Shown: positions 43,503-53,595, counted from the first letter of the stretch. The stretch: DNA of 64,000 bases from Sphingobacteriales bacterium 46-32 (GCA_001898485.1 MKTY01000027.1:124001-188000), one strand, 5' to 3'. Notes: generated from the letters alone by a model not told the origin. Translations and numbers: made by a program.

Positions 43503-44873
43503 ATGAAAAAACATTCTCTGCTGGCGGCATTTCTTTTGCTTGCCACTCCCCTCTTTGTGACGGCTCAGAGTCCGGCCGCCCCTCCACCGCCGGGTTGTAC
43601 CGGCGCCGAACCTCTGGTGACAGACGGTGAGGTGCTTACCAAAGGAGTTACCAAGTGGTATTACGGACCCGCTGCTACATTCAGTAATCTTACATTAAGA
43701 GGCGGCACACTGATCATCTGCGGTGACCTTACCATCAACAATTATAATATGGATAGCGGCACTGTTCATATTAATCCAGCAGCACGATTGGTAATTGCAT
43801 CAGGCAACGGTGCAGGACTTGTATTGTACGGCAACGCTGCTATTTATAACTATGGCACCTGCGAAATACAGCGCAATCTTTCGCTCAATGGGGGTTATGC
43901 CAGTGCTGCCACACCCAACCTGATTGTGAATGCCACTTCGGCTTCCGTATTTAAAATGTCTAATCAATACCTGGTCATCAATAATCCGTATTCGTGGTTT
44001 GTGAATAATGGCTCAGCAGAGTTTTGGGGAATCATTGTAGACAGCTGGGCTGGTGCCGGTGTGGTAGAAATGGGTTCCGGCAGCAGTACACGTATGGCTG
44101 TACTCATCAATAAAATCCCGAATAGCTACCGCGTTACCTCCGGTACAGCCTGCCTGAGCGTATTTCAGTACTCACAATTTTATGGAGTGCTTACCAGTAG
44201 CCCCACTCTTAATGCCTGTGTGGCGGCCGGTCATACCTCCGATTCAGGCTGTATACCCTGGGGTTGCGCGCCCAACAACTGGGGCGCTGCACAGGTTGTA
44301 CCCGCCTGCACTTCCTGCGCCAGCATTGCTGTACTACCGGTAAACCTCACCGGTCTGCAGGCAGCCCGTACCGCCAATGATCGCAACCTGCTTACCTGGC
44401 AATGTGCCGGGGCACAGCCAGGCATGGTATTTCGTTTGCTGCGCTCGGCCGATGGACGTTATTTCTCTCCGGTCGACAGTTTCACCGTATCCGCCATCAC
44501 TCCTTCTTATTCAATCACCGACAAATTTCCTCTCGAAGGGCTTAATCATTATATGATCCAGTATACTCAGCCGCAGTCCGGCACTGTTTACAATAGTAAA
44601 ACGGTTAAGATCAGTTCCGTTTCTTCCACACCATTTTCTATTTACCCGAATCCTTTTGATAAAAAGCTGACCATTCGTTTTCCTGTCGGCACTTATCCTG
44701 AGAAAGTAATGCTTACCGATATGCTGGGTCGTAATATCCGTATCAACTGGCACTGGCAACCCGATGCCTGCCTGGCAGAAGTAACGGTTGAAGAATTTAT
44801 TCCGGCAGATCTTTATATGATTCATATCCGCACCAATAAGAGTAATATTTCACGAACTATACTGAAGCAGTAA
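43503..44873 (+). CDS. T9SS type A sorting-domain protein
   Basis: 456 aa from ATG 43503. Signal peptide 1-22, a Pro-rich linker (SPAAPPPPGC), a repetitive beta region (about 50-230) with short Asn/Gly-rich turns that suggest a beta-helix, a Cys-rich segment (CIPWGCAPNN, CTSCAS) and an Fn3-like region (LQAARTANDRNLLTWQC). The C-terminal domain SSTPFSIYPNPFDKKLTIRF through ISRTILKQ is a canonical T9SS type A signal. Exported and probably anchored on the cell surface; function of the mature part unknown. Confidence 0.88.
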   Translation: MKKHSLLAAFLLLATPLFVTAQSPAAPPPPGCTGAEPLVTDGEVLTKGVTKWYYGPAATFSNLTLRGGTLIICGDLTINNYNMDSGTVHINPAARLVIASGNGAGLVLYGNAAIYNYGTCEIQRNLSLNGGYASAATPNLIVNATSASVFKMSNQYLVINNPYSWFVNNGSAEFWGIIVDSWAGAGVVEMGSGSSTRMAVLINKIPNSYRVTSGTACLSVFQYSQFYGVLTSSPTLNACVAAGHTSDSGCIPWGCAPNNWGAAQVVPACTSCASIAVLPVNLTGLQAARTANDRNLLTWQCAGAQPGMVFRLLRSADGRYFSPVDSFTVSAITPSYSITDKFPLEGLNHYMIQYTQPQSGTVYNSKTVKISSVSSTPFSIYPNPFDKKLTIRFPVGTYPEKVMLTDMLGRNIRINWHWQPDACLAEVTVEEFIPADLYMIHIRTNKSNISRTILKQ

Positions 44874-44877
44874 ACGG

Positions 44878-46140
44878 TTATTTTTCTTTTGCACGCAACA
44901 GATGGTTACCTATACTGCAATCTAGGCAACGATAATGTGAACAATATGATTTTTTCATTTCCAGCATGGCCTGGGTATCTGCAGCATCTGTTGCCGGAAT
45001 ACCCAGCCTTGCATAGGAAGAAACGATCTGATTGTTTTCGGGCAGCAATTCGCTCAGCCAGTCGATGGCTCGTTCTATCAGTTGCTGCTTTTTATGATAG
45101 TGCCCATACGTATAGAGCAGTGGCGAAAGTGTATTGATGATAATACTGTTGCAAAGCATACTGCCTACCTTCTTTTCGCAGGCTGTGCTGGGTTCATCAA
45201 ACAGGTAATGGTCGGTCCAGTAAGCACTTGCTTTTATATCAAGCAGTCTTCTGATATCACGCGGATGCCTGCTGTCTCTGAAACTGGCAAATAAATGCTG
45301 CCGTTCGAATAAGAGCGATGCCAGCTGTGCCAGGCGAATGGTCGGAAAATTGACGGGTCGCATCCGCAACAGGTGGAGCGGAAAAAGTATGGGCCGCAGG
45401 TCGTACTTATGGGCCAGTGCCGTGTACTCCTGCTGAAGCTGCCTGGGATAGGTATGTGTATAATTGCCGTTAAGCAGGCCAGCCTGCCCCAGCAGCAGTG
45501 CTTCGAGTTGTAATAAGGAATGTTTCTGGCGTGCAAGCATGCTCAGGGGAATGCTTTGTGCAATAGCTTCAAAGGCATCGGCATTTACTTTCATTCCAAA
45601 GTTACGGGCCAGCAACCACCAGCAGGTCTCTTCCCAGTTGTAGCGGTTTTGCTGCAGCAAATGCCTGATGTGTCCTTCTTTACTGTCGAGCCGCTCAATA
45701 AGCAGGCGATCACGCCAGCTATGCCAGATAAGGTTGGGCAATGGAGTAATCAGGTCTTCGCAGGGAATAAACGATGGACGATTATGTAGCTGTTCATATT
45801 TTTCTAACAGCCGCTTTGCTACCAGCCCGTTTAGTTCCAGTACCGGAATAGTATTCACTTTTATATCTTCTTCCCATACTACATGCAGTATGACCGGTTG
45901 ATAATTGCTGTCTCCGCTGTGCTGATGTTTGTTCCAGTCAGAGCTGCGCACATGCAGTTCAATATGTCCTATCCACAGCGTATCTGCAATGCGTATGCGG
46001 CCTTCCGAAAAGTCCGGGCCCTGATTTTGATTAAAAGTGCCGGCATGGAGTACCTGCACCGATAAACCATCAGTGGTTTTCAATTGCTGTGTATTGAAAA
46101 GCTGGAATTGCCAGATATATTGCAGCAGCCGCTCGTTCAC
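44878..46140 (-). CDS. DUF2851 family protein
   Basis: 420 aa. Begins MNERLLQYIWQFQLFNTQQL and contains NQGPDFSEGRIRIADTLWIG with HIELHVRSSDWNKHQH, the diagnostic DUF2851 block of Bacteroidota. The C-terminus has a CSHYRCLDCSIG cysteine cluster that could bind metal. No signal peptide. Role unknown. Follows maf on the same strand. Confidence 0.88.
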   Translation of the reverse strand: MNERLLQYIWQFQLFNTQQLKTTDGLSVQVLHAGTFNQNQGPDFSEGRIRIADTLWIGHIELHVRSSDWNKHQHSGDSNYQPVILHVVWEEDIKVNTIPVLELNGLVAKRLLEKYEQLHNRPSFIPCEDLITPLPNLIWHSWRDRLLIERLDSKEGHIRHLLQQNRYNWEETCWWLLARNFGMKVNADAFEAIAQSIPLSMLARQKHSLLQLEALLLGQAGLLNGNYTHTYPRQLQQEYTALAHKYDLRPILFPLHLLRMRPVNFPTIRLAQLASLLFERQHLFASFRDSRHPRDIRRLLDIKASAYWTDHYLFDEPSTACEKKVGSMLCNSIIINTLSPLLYTYGHYHKKQQLIERAIDWLSELLPENNQIVSSYARLGIPATDAADTQAMLEMKKSYCSHYRCLDCSIGNHLLRAKEK

Positions 46141-46233
46141 GATACTTTGTACACTTGTTTGTACACAAAGCTATAAGGGAGAAATTCCTCCCGTATGTGT
46201 TTTTCACCATGATATAATGAGAAAAAAACGGCG

Positions 46234-46794
46234 CTAAAATGTTGAAAGGGCCTGAACGACCCGGCTCACCGGCAGACCCATTACGTTGTAAAAGTCGCCG
46301 TTCACCGATTTTATACCCACCACTCCAATCCATTCCTGGATAGCATAGGCTCCTGCTTTGTCATAAGGCTGGTATTTGTCTACATAAAAACTGATCTGCT
46401 CTGTGGTGAGCGGATGAAAACTTACTTCAGTAATATCGGCAAAGGCTACTTCTTTTTCTCCCTGCCTGATTACAACCCCGGTAATTACGCGATGGCTTTG
46501 GCCGGCGAGATCCTGCAGTATACGGATGGCATCTGCCCGGTCGCGTGGTTTGCCGATAATGCGGGTACCCAGCACCACCATTGTATCGGCAGCCAGAATA
46601 CAGGCCGCCTGACCAGCCTGCTGCTGTATAACTTTTGCTTTTTCACGGGCTACATGAATAGCTGCATCTGCCGGTGAGAGCTCTTCCGGAAAACTTTCAT
46701 CTGTTTCCTGTACAAGAATGCTGAAGGGAATTTCTGCCCATTCCAGCAGTTGTTTACGTCTGGGTGACTTTGATGCCAGTATTATCGGTGTCAT
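46234..46794 (-). CDS. maf: Maf-family nucleotide pyrophosphatase
   Basis: 186 aa. Hydrolyses non-canonical or house-cleaning nucleoside triphosphates to monophosphates. Conserved SPRRKQLLEWA at residues 9-19, DTMVVLGTRIIGKPRDRADA and the final GDFYNVMGLPV. Its ATG overlaps the ubiA stop (ATGA, 46791-46794), showing translational coupling; the frame upstream of this ATG belongs to ubiA DNA in another frame and is not used. Confidence 0.94.
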   Translation of the reverse strand: MTPIILASKSPRRKQLLEWAEIPFSILVQETDESFPEELSPADAAIHVAREKAKVIQQQAGQAACILAADTMVVLGTRIIGKPRDRADAIRILQDLAGQSHRVITGVVIRQGEKEVAFADITEVSFHPLTTEQISFYVDKYQPYDKAGAYAIQEWIGVVGIKSVNGDFYNVMGLPVSRVVQALSTF

Positions 46795-47723
46795 AAGTAA
46801 AAATAGAAAAATGTCATAGACAGAATACCCGTGAGCATGACCAGCTTGGTCCATTTGCTCAGCCGGCTGAAGTCGGCCGTGGTAGTAGCCTTCAGCAACT
46901 GAAGGAAAATATAGATGAGTGGCAGAATGATAAATATGCCGCAATAAACTACTGCGGCCCACCACCTGAACTGCAAAATATATACCTGCACCACTGCAAG
47001 CACTGCCAGCAGGATCAGTATCCAGATACCCGTATAGATCTTAGTAGCGTTTACGCCCCATACGATGGGCATGGTACGGCAGCCATAACGCATGTCGCCC
47101 GGCATGTCTTCAATGTCTTTTACCGCCTCCCGGATGAGGGAGATCAGGAATGCAAAACCCGCATAGAGGAACGCGAAACGAAAAAACTTGGGTTGCCCTT
47201 CAAACCCCGGCCCCCAGGCATCCTGTACAGATACCTTGGAGAAAAAAATAAGCAAGATGGTCCAGGCAGTAAGGATTGAGATCAGGATATTGCCGATGAG
47301 TATGCGTCGTTTAAAATTGGTAGAATAAAACCAGAGAAGTGCAACGCAGCCGGCATTGGCCAGCACGAGATACCATTTTTCCCTGACCGGCAAAGCCAGT
47401 GCCGTTAGCACGATGCCTGCCATGCTCAGCATAAAATGCCAGGCTATGGCCCAGCGTCGGCTGATGAGCCGGTCTACAACCATACGCTGCGGCTTGTTGA
47501 CCTCATCGATATTTATATCAAAATAATCGTTGATGATATACCCTGCTGCGGCAATAAAAACAGAAGATAACAGGAGTAATGTAAACCGGAACCAGTCATC
47601 GCCGGGAATGACCGATGCATATAATGGTTTGAAAATACAAAGCTGAAAAAGCACCTGCGTAAGTGCAATAAACAGGAGATTGGGCAGTCGGATCATTTTG
47701 AAGAAGGCTGCTATCAATCTCAT
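46791..47723 (-). CDS. UbiA-family prenyltransferase
   Basis: 310 aa, about nine helices. Both Asp-rich motifs are present: NDYFDINIDEVNKP (residues about 65-78) and DIEDMPGD later. Bacteroidota homologues are usually named geranylgeranylglycerol-phosphate geranylgeranyltransferase-like; substrate choice between a quinone and an ether-lipid headgroup is not visible here. Start ATG 47723 preferred over TTG 47729. Part of the DUF2520-kdsC-ubiA-maf run. Confidence 0.9.
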   Translation of the reverse strand: MRLIAAFFKMIRLPNLLFIALTQVLFQLCIFKPLYASVIPGDDWFRFTLLLLSSVFIAAAGYIINDYFDINIDEVNKPQRMVVDRLISRRWAIAWHFMLSMAGIVLTALALPVREKWYLVLANAGCVALLWFYSTNFKRRILIGNILISILTAWTILLIFFSKVSVQDAWGPGFEGQPKFFRFAFLYAGFAFLISLIREAVKDIEDMPGDMRYGCRTMPIVWGVNATKIYTGIWILILLAVLAVVQVYILQFRWWAAVVYCGIFIILPLIYIFLQLLKATTTADFSRLSKWTKLVMLTGILSMTFFYFYL

Positions 47724-47789
47724 GAACAAAAATTTTGTGCAAGATACATTACCCGGCCGAGGAATGAAAACCGCTTTGACGGCCGGTAA

Positions 47790-48308
47790 TCAGCGCGAGT
47801 TGACGGCTGACTCATGCATCCAGTGTCCGCGGCTGCGCATTACTTTTTCGATCACATCTCTGACACAACCAGCACCACCGGGTAAACCCGATCGGTACAG
47901 CGAAATTGCGGCAATGTCTTCAATAGCATCAGCGGGACAGGCAGGCAGCCCCACCCTGGTCATCACTTCATAGTCAGGCATATCATCACCCATAAAAAGT
48001 ACTTCGGCCGGTGAAATAGAATGTGTGTGGAGATACTGGCGCAGTAATTCCCATTTATTGCTAACGCCCATATGTATTTCAGTAATGCCCAGTTTGCTGA
48101 GGCGATCCACGACCGGCGAGGCCGCCGCACCGGAAATAACCAGTACATGGTAATCTTTGCGCACGGCCAGTTGCAGGGCATAACCATCCCGGATGCTCAT
48201 GCGGCGGGCCTGCAGCCCGTTTTCGAGTACCAGTATGGTGCCGTCGGTGAGTACGCCATCCACATCAAAAACAAATGTGCTGATCTGTTCAAACGATATA
48301 TGCGCCAT
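47790..48308 (-). CDS. kdsC: KDO-8-phosphate phosphatase-like HAD hydrolase
   Basis: 172 aa. The HAD type-C0 fold is small and lacks a cap. Nucleophile motif DVDGVLTDG, VISGAAASP with the Ser/Thr, and the metal-binding GDDMPDYEVM. It dephosphorylates 3-deoxy-D-manno-octulosonate 8-phosphate on the way to lipopolysaccharide KDO. The kdsA and kdsB genes are not adjacent. Confidence 0.9.
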   Translation of the reverse strand: MAHISFEQISTFVFDVDGVLTDGTILVLENGLQARRMSIRDGYALQLAVRKDYHVLVISGAAASPVVDRLSKLGITEIHMGVSNKWELLRQYLHTHSISPAEVLFMGDDMPDYEVMTRVGLPACPADAIEDIAAISLYRSGLPGGAGCVRDVIEKVMRSRGHWMHESAVNSR

Positions 48309-48432
48309 TCAGGTTGCCGTTTATATAAAACGAAGATACAGGATGGCGTGAGTATTCGGGACCCCTGGGTAACTTCTATTATCGCAGCAGACACCGATGC
48401 CTGCGGAAACACGGCCTTATTTTACGGATCTG

Positions 48433-49194
48433 TTATCCTTCCTGCTGAATGCTTTCTGTTAGCAGCAGGTAAATATGACGCAGGTGCGGATGTGCTTCAA
48501 GCAATTGCAGGTGCTGACGCAATGTGTCGGCATCGTGACGTATGGCCGGCCCCGTTTGTGCCTGCTTCGGTGGCAACTGACTGATGCGTTCGGCAGTTTC
48601 ACGGATCAGCGGGGTAAGCTGTGCAAAATCGATCCCGTTTTTTATACAATAGTCCTGTGCCAGCACATACAGGTGATTCACAAAATTGTTGACAAATACT
48701 GCGGCTACATGCAGTGGCAGACGTTGTGCATCGGTCGCTTCCGTTACCGGCAATGAACTGACCGAAGATGCCAGCTGGTGCAGTACTGCTTTGGCATACG
48801 CCGTATGGCCATCAACATAAAAAGGGATTTCGGGCAGGCGCAGATTTTCTTTTCGCAGACTTTGCAGCGGATACAGCACGCCATAATGTTCTGTAACATC
48901 CGCCAGCACCGATGCTGCGACCGCCCCTGCTGTATGGGCTACCACTTTTCCGGGCAGGTTCAGTTGCGCGGCCACTTCGCCCAGACCTTTATCGCTTACA
49001 GCCAGCAGGTATACATCTGCCGAGGGATTGATCAGTGACATATAGTTGGCCGATTCGGTATCCCATTCATAAGCCAGCGCACTTGCTTCGGTAGAGTTGC
49101 GGCTTAATATCTGGACGATACGATGCCCCGCAGCGACAAATTTTCTGCCGAGTACCGCTGCTACATTTCCCGATCCAATCATTACTATATCCAT
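48433..49194 (-). CDS. Rossmann-fold DUF2520 protein
   Basis: 253 aa. The N-terminal dinucleotide-binding motif is IGSGNVAAVLG (residues 7-17), as in F420-dependent oxidoreductase or ketopantoate-reductase-like folds. The C-terminal DUF2520 helical domain has PLHVAAVFVNNFVNHLYVLA. Substrate unknown. First gene of a five-gene reverse run in an arrangement I regard as common in Bacteroidota. It is divergent from the alpha/beta hydrolase with only 17 bp between the starts. Confidence 0.88.
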   Translation of the reverse strand: MDIVMIGSGNVAAVLGRKFVAAGHRIVQILSRNSTEASALAYEWDTESANYMSLINPSADVYLLAVSDKGLGEVAAQLNLPGKVVAHTAGAVAASVLADVTEHYGVLYPLQSLRKENLRLPEIPFYVDGHTAYAKAVLHQLASSVSSLPVTEATDAQRLPLHVAAVFVNNFVNHLYVLAQDYCIKNGIDFAQLTPLIRETAERISQLPPKQAQTGPAIRHDADTLRQHLQLLEAHPHLRHIYLLLTESIQQEG

Positions 49195-49197
49195 AAT

Positions 49198-49205
49198 TAT
49201 CTTTG
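49198..49205 (+). promoter_or_regulatory. -7 box TATCTTTG before the alpha/beta hydrolase
   Basis: Matches TAnnTTTG, 6 bp before ATG 49212. It lies in the 17-bp gap between two divergent genes. No clear -33 partner. Confidence 0.4.
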
Positions 49206-49211
49206 TGGCAT

Positions 49212-50060
49212 ATGAAGCTGGTTAACCGTATTGCGCTATTCCTCGTTCGTTCAAAATTCACTATTCTTTCTGCCATCTCCAAAAAGAAAGCTGCACAATC
49301 GGCATTCCGGCTATTCTGCACCCCGCCCGTGAGGCATAAGGGAGAAGTGGTTTCGCCGTTCCTGGAGGCAGACCAGATTATGCTGTCGTTCCGGGAATAC
49401 AGCATCCGCGGGTTTATCTGGAATAAGGGCGCCACCAAACGAGCGCTGATCGTACACGGCTTTCAATCATCGGTCCTCAACTTTGGCATGTACGTACTGC
49501 CTCTTGTGAAGCAGGGATATGAAGTGCTGGCTTTTGATGCGCCTGCACATGGTGGCAGCAGCGGACAGCGGATCAATGCCCTCCTGTTTCGTGATTTTGT
49601 TCTTTTCGTCAGCCGCACTTATGGCCCCATCAACGCTTATATTGCACACTCTTTTGGTGGTCTTGCTGTGAGCCTGGCTATTACAGAAGAGCTTGCAGCC
49701 CCGAACGCCCGCCTGGTGTTGCTGGCGCCGGCAACAGAGACAACCCGGGCTATTGCTCACTTTTTTCATATGGTCGGATTAAAGGATCCGGCTGTGCAGC
49801 GTGAGTTTGAGCAGATCATTGTAGACATCAGCGGACACCCTGCCAGTTGGTTTTCTGTGGCAAGAGCTGTAGCCGCCATGAATATCCCCGTCTTATGGGT
49901 GCATGATAAAGACGATGCCATTACTCCCATAGCCGACGTAGAACCGGTAATGCAACACAATCTGCCGCATGTGCAGTTTATGATCACCGAAGGGTTGGGG
50001 CACCGGCGTATATATCGCGATCAGTCTGTTATAAACAGGGTGATTCAATTTTTATCCTGA
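49212..50060 (+). CDS. Alpha/beta hydrolase
   Basis: 282 aa. The oxyanion motif VHGFQSSVLNFG is near 81-92, FDAPAHGGSSG near 108-118, the nucleophile elbow AHSFGG with Ser147, an acid near DKDDAITPI and the catalytic His in GLGHRRIY at the C-terminus. The family is serine esterase/lipase-like; the substrate cannot be named. The TTG at 49203 would place the start inside a promoter-like box. A GDSL hydrolase follows 24 bp downstream. Confidence 0.88.
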   Translation: MKLVNRIALFLVRSKFTILSAISKKKAAQSAFRLFCTPPVRHKGEVVSPFLEADQIMLSFREYSIRGFIWNKGATKRALIVHGFQSSVLNFGMYVLPLVKQGYEVLAFDAPAHGGSSGQRINALLFRDFVLFVSRTYGPINAYIAHSFGGLAVSLAITEELAAPNARLVLLAPATETTRAIAHFFHMVGLKDPAVQREFEQIIVDISGHPASWFSVARAVAAMNIPVLWVHDKDDAITPIADVEPVMQHNLPHVQFMITEGLGHRRIYRDQSVINRVIQFLS

Positions 50061-50084
50061 TAGATTAAAAAATAAAGGCCATCT

Positions 50085-50696
50085 ATGACTAAGGAACTGA
50101 CGTATCTCGCCCTGGGCGATTCCTATACCATTGGTGAGCAGGTGCCCGCCACTGAAAGTTTTCCCATGCAGGTAGCCGACCGGTTAAAAGCTGCCGGTCT
50201 GCCGCTGGCAGCGCCTGTCGTTATTGCAAAAACAGGCTGGACCACCGGCGAGTTACAGGAGGCAATCGATAAAGCAGCCATTACGGATACCTACGATATG
50301 GTTACGCTGCTGATTGGTGTCAACAATCAATACCGGGGGTATAATATAGCTGATTACAGCAGGGACTTTGGCGCGTTGCTGGAGCAGGCAATTGGATTTG
50401 CCGGGCAGCATACAGGCCGGGTGTTGGTATTATCCATCCCCGACTGGGGAGTCACGCCTTATGCCAGCGGCCGCGACCGCAGCGTTATTGCACAGGAGAT
50501 TGATGCTTACAACAGGGTAAACCAGGCATTAACTCAAAAGGCGGGTGTAAATTATATCGACATTACACCGGGCACACGGGAAGCCGCCGGCGACGAAAGC
50601 CTGCTGGCGGGCGATGGACTGCACCCTTCCGGTAAAGAGTATGCCCGATGGGCAGAAAAGGTTGCCGGGTATTACGAAAGGCTTCTCCAGAAATAA
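50085..50696 (+). CDS. SGNH/GDSL-family hydrolase
   Basis: 203 aa. Block I GDSYT (Ser13), block II Gly in KTGWTTGEL, block III GVNNQY, block V DGLHPSG with the Asp and His. Hydrolyses an ester; the length and lack of a signal peptide point to a cytoplasmic esterase or acetylhydrolase. Forms a probable operon with the alpha/beta hydrolase 24 bp upstream. Confidence 0.9.
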   Translation: MTKELTYLALGDSYTIGEQVPATESFPMQVADRLKAAGLPLAAPVVIAKTGWTTGELQEAIDKAAITDTYDMVTLLIGVNNQYRGYNIADYSRDFGALLEQAIGFAGQHTGRVLVLSIPDWGVTPYASGRDRSVIAQEIDAYNRVNQALTQKAGVNYIDITPGTREAAGDESLLAGDGLHPSGKEYARWAEKVAGYYERLLQK

Positions 50697-50812
50697 TTAT
50701 TGATGTCCGTATACGAGGGTACAAATGCCTGTATTCCGGGATTTTAGCCCCTGTTTTTACAGGCTTAAAATCAGATTCTGAAAAAAATTATTATTCTTGT
50801 TCTAACTTGCAG

Positions 50813-50833
50813 CCGCCGATGGCGGTTTTTTTT
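50813..50833 (+). terminator. Terminator between the SGNH hydrolase and topA
   Basis: CCGCC and GGCGG pair around GAT and are followed by eight T. It lies 56 bp before the topA start. Confidence 0.75.
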
Positions 50834-50889
50834 GCAGCCTGACCGGCCTGTTGCCCGTGGCTGTATCATATATAATTATCGTGTGAAAA

Positions 50890-53487
50890 ATGGCGAAGAA
50901 CCTATTGATTGTTGAGAGCCCTGCGAAAGCAAAGACTATTGAAAAAATACTGGGAAAGGACTTCCAGGTAAAGAGCTGTTTCGGCCATATCCGCGATCTG
51001 GAGAAGGCCGGTATGGGGATCGACATCGAAAATAATTACGAGCCTCGCTATATAATTCCTGATGATAAAGAAAGGGTTGTCAGGGAATTAAAAGATTTAG
51101 CTAAAAAATCAGATGAAGTGTGGCTGGCAACGGATGAGGACCGTGAAGGGGAAGCTATCAGCTGGCATTTGTGCGAAGTGCTGGGCCTGGATCCCCGCCA
51201 GACCAAGCGGATCGTATTTCATGAAATCACCAAACCTGCCATTAAATCGGCGGTGGAGAATCCGCGCAAGCTGGATATGAACCTGGTGATGGCACAGCAG
51301 GCACGCCGTATCCTGGACCGTATCGTGGGATTTGAGCTGAGCCCGGTACTGTGGCGCAAAATGAGTATGCGCAACAACCTGAGTGCCGGTCGCGTGCAAA
51401 GTGTGGCGGTACGTCTTATTGTGGAACGCGAGCGAGAAATCAATGCTTTTCAGCCACAGAGCAGCTTTAAAATTGATGCCTGGTTTACCGCCAAAGATCT
51501 GGCTGGTAAAGCAATCGGGTTTAAAGCCGAAGGTCGCCGGTTTGAATCATCTACCGATGCCGAAAGCTTTCTCAAAAGCTGTGTGGGTGCCGATTATACC
51601 GTTACGGATATTCAGGTAAAACCTGGTAAACGCTCTCCTGCCCCTCCTTTTACGACCTCTACCCTGCAGCAGGAAGCTTCACGCAAACTGGGCTATGGTG
51701 TGGCAAGGACCATGCTCATTGCACAGAAGCTGTACGAGAATGGATATATCACTTACATGCGTACAGACAGTGTGAATCTTAGTAATACTGCACTTGGAGA
51801 CATCACCAGCACCGTTAAGGGAATGTATGGTGAGAAGTATCATCAGTTCCGCAAGTACAAGAACAAGAATGAAAGTGCGCAGGAAGCACACGAAGCCATT
51901 CGCCCTACCTATATGAGCAATCTTACGGTGGAGGAGCCCGACTGGAAGCGATTGTATGAGCTGATCTGGAAACGCACCATGGCTTCGCAGATGGCGGATG
52001 CAGAACTGGAAAAGACGACCGCAAAAATTGATATCTCTACTAATAAGGAAGAACTCACCGCAACAGGTGAGGTATTGAAGTTTGATGGCTTTCTCAAAGT
52101 ATACCGGGAAGATAAGGATGATGATGATATGAGTGAAGATGATGCACAGGAAGGTATGCTGCCGCCGCTCACCGTAGGCCAGGAATTGCCGCTGCAGGAG
52201 ATGAAAGCCATGGAGCGCTTTACACGGCCCCTGCCCCGGTATACCGAAGCATCGCTGGTTAAAAAGATGGAAGAGTTGGGCATTGGCCGGCCTTCTACCT
52301 ACGCTCCTACTATCTCAACCATTCTGAAACGCGGCTATGTAGAAAAGAGAGATAAGGAAGGTGTGATCCGTGAGTTGCGCGTGTTTCTGCTGAAGAAGGA
52401 TAAAGTGAGTAAGGAAATGGAAACAGAAACCACCGGTGCAGAAAAGTCCAAACTGTTTCCCTCCGACCTGGGTTTGGTGGTAACAGATTTTCTGAAGCAG
52501 TATTTTGATGATATCATGGACTACAGCTTCACTGCCCGGATTGAAGAAGAGTTTGATGAAGTGGCAGAGGGTAAGATGAAGTGGAATAAGATGATAGATG
52601 CATTTTACAGTCCCTTCAAAAAGGATGTAGATAATACAATCGAAACCGCAGAGCGCATCAAAGGCGAACGCGAACTGGGTACTGACCCCGAAAGCGGCAA
52701 GTCTGTAGTAGCCCGCATGGGGCGTTATGGTCCCATGGTGCAGATAGGCAGCGCAGAAGATGAGGAGAAACCGCGTTTTGCGAAAATCCCTACGGGACAA
52801 AGTATTGAGACCATCACTTTTGACGAGGCCATGGATCTCTTTAACCTGCAGGGTACCGTGGGGCAATATGAGGGTAAGGATATTTCGGTGAGTGTAGGCC
52901 GGTTTGGACCTTATGTAAAATGGGGTGAAGAGTTTATTTCGATACCGCGTGGTACAGATCTCGCTACAGTGGATATAGATAAAGCCATTGCACTGATCGA
53001 GGAAAAGAAAAAAGCAGATGCGCCCGTGGCGCATTACGAAGATAAACCTGTGACGAAGGGCAAAGGTCGTTTCGGACCTTTTATAAAGTGGGATGGTATG
53101 TTTATCAATGTTCCCAAACGGTACGACTTTGATCATCTGACCAAAGCAGATATTAACGAGCTGATAGAAGGTAAAGTGAAAAAAGAAGCCAACCGTTTTA
53201 TACAACGCTGGGCCGATGAAAAGATCGCCCTCGAAAATGGCCGCTGGGGACCTTTTATCCGCTTTGGAAAGAAAATGCTGAAGATGCCGCGTAAGGCCGA
53301 TGACTCCAAATACACCGCAGAGGAAGCCGCCAAATTCACGCTCGATGAAGTGAAACAGATGATTGAAGTGGAAGTGCCGGGCGCGTTTACAAAAAAGGAG
53401 AAAAAAGCCCCTGCCAAAAAAGCGGCCGCAAAAAAAGCAGCTCCGAAAAAAGCGGCCAGGAAAGCCGCTCCCAAAAAGAAAAAATAA
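50890..53487 (+). CDS. topA: DNA topoisomerase I
   Basis: 865 aa type IA enzyme that relaxes negative supercoils. The TOPRIM domain has Glu9 (LIVESPAKAKT) and TDEDREGE (81-88). Catalytic Tyr289 lies in YITYMRTDSVN. C-terminal topoisomerase repeats of the Bacteroidota type (KGRFGPFIKWDG, RWGPFIRFGKKMLKMPRK) replace zinc fingers. The last 30 residues are a Lys/Ala-rich histone-like tail (KKAAAKKAAPKKAARKAAPK), which probably adds DNA affinity. Confidence 0.97.
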   Translation: MAKNLLIVESPAKAKTIEKILGKDFQVKSCFGHIRDLEKAGMGIDIENNYEPRYIIPDDKERVVRELKDLAKKSDEVWLATDEDREGEAISWHLCEVLGLDPRQTKRIVFHEITKPAIKSAVENPRKLDMNLVMAQQARRILDRIVGFELSPVLWRKMSMRNNLSAGRVQSVAVRLIVEREREINAFQPQSSFKIDAWFTAKDLAGKAIGFKAEGRRFESSTDAESFLKSCVGADYTVTDIQVKPGKRSPAPPFTTSTLQQEASRKLGYGVARTMLIAQKLYENGYITYMRTDSVNLSNTALGDITSTVKGMYGEKYHQFRKYKNKNESAQEAHEAIRPTYMSNLTVEEPDWKRLYELIWKRTMASQMADAELEKTTAKIDISTNKEELTATGEVLKFDGFLKVYREDKDDDDMSEDDAQEGMLPPLTVGQELPLQEMKAMERFTRPLPRYTEASLVKKMEELGIGRPSTYAPTISTILKRGYVEKRDKEGVIRELRVFLLKKDKVSKEMETETTGAEKSKLFPSDLGLVVTDFLKQYFDDIMDYSFTARIEEEFDEVAEGKMKWNKMIDAFYSPFKKDVDNTIETAERIKGERELGTDPESGKSVVARMGRYGPMVQIGSAEDEEKPRFAKIPTGQSIETITFDEAMDLFNLQGTVGQYEGKDISVSVGRFGPYVKWGEEFISIPRGTDLATVDIDKAIALIEEKKKADAPVAHYEDKPVTKGKGRFGPFIKWDGMFINVPKRYDFDHLTKADINELIEGKVKKEANRFIQRWADEKIALENGRWGPFIRFGKKMLKMPRKADDSKYTAEEAAKFTLDEVKQMIEVEVPGAFTKKEKKAPAKKAAAKKAAPKKAARKAAPKKKK

Positions 53488-53492
53488 ACAGA

Positions 53493-53524
53493 AAGCCTGC
53501 CGTGGAAACGACAGGCTTTTTTAA
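53493..53524 (+). terminator. topA terminator
   Basis: AAAGCCTGCCGT and ACGACAGGCTTT pair imperfectly and are followed by a T-run. Confidence 0.85.
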
Positions 53525-53531
53525 TGACAAA

Positions 53532-53565
53532 GCCCCATCTCATCTATGGGATGGATGGGGCATTT
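53532..53565 (-). terminator. Likely terminator of the DUF4382 gene
   Basis: GCCCCATC and GATGGGGC pair around a 13-base loop. The T-run on the reverse-strand side is short, so the call is moderate. Confidence 0.55.
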
Positions 53566-53595
53566 ATCGTTTTCAAGGGATATCTTCAATAAACG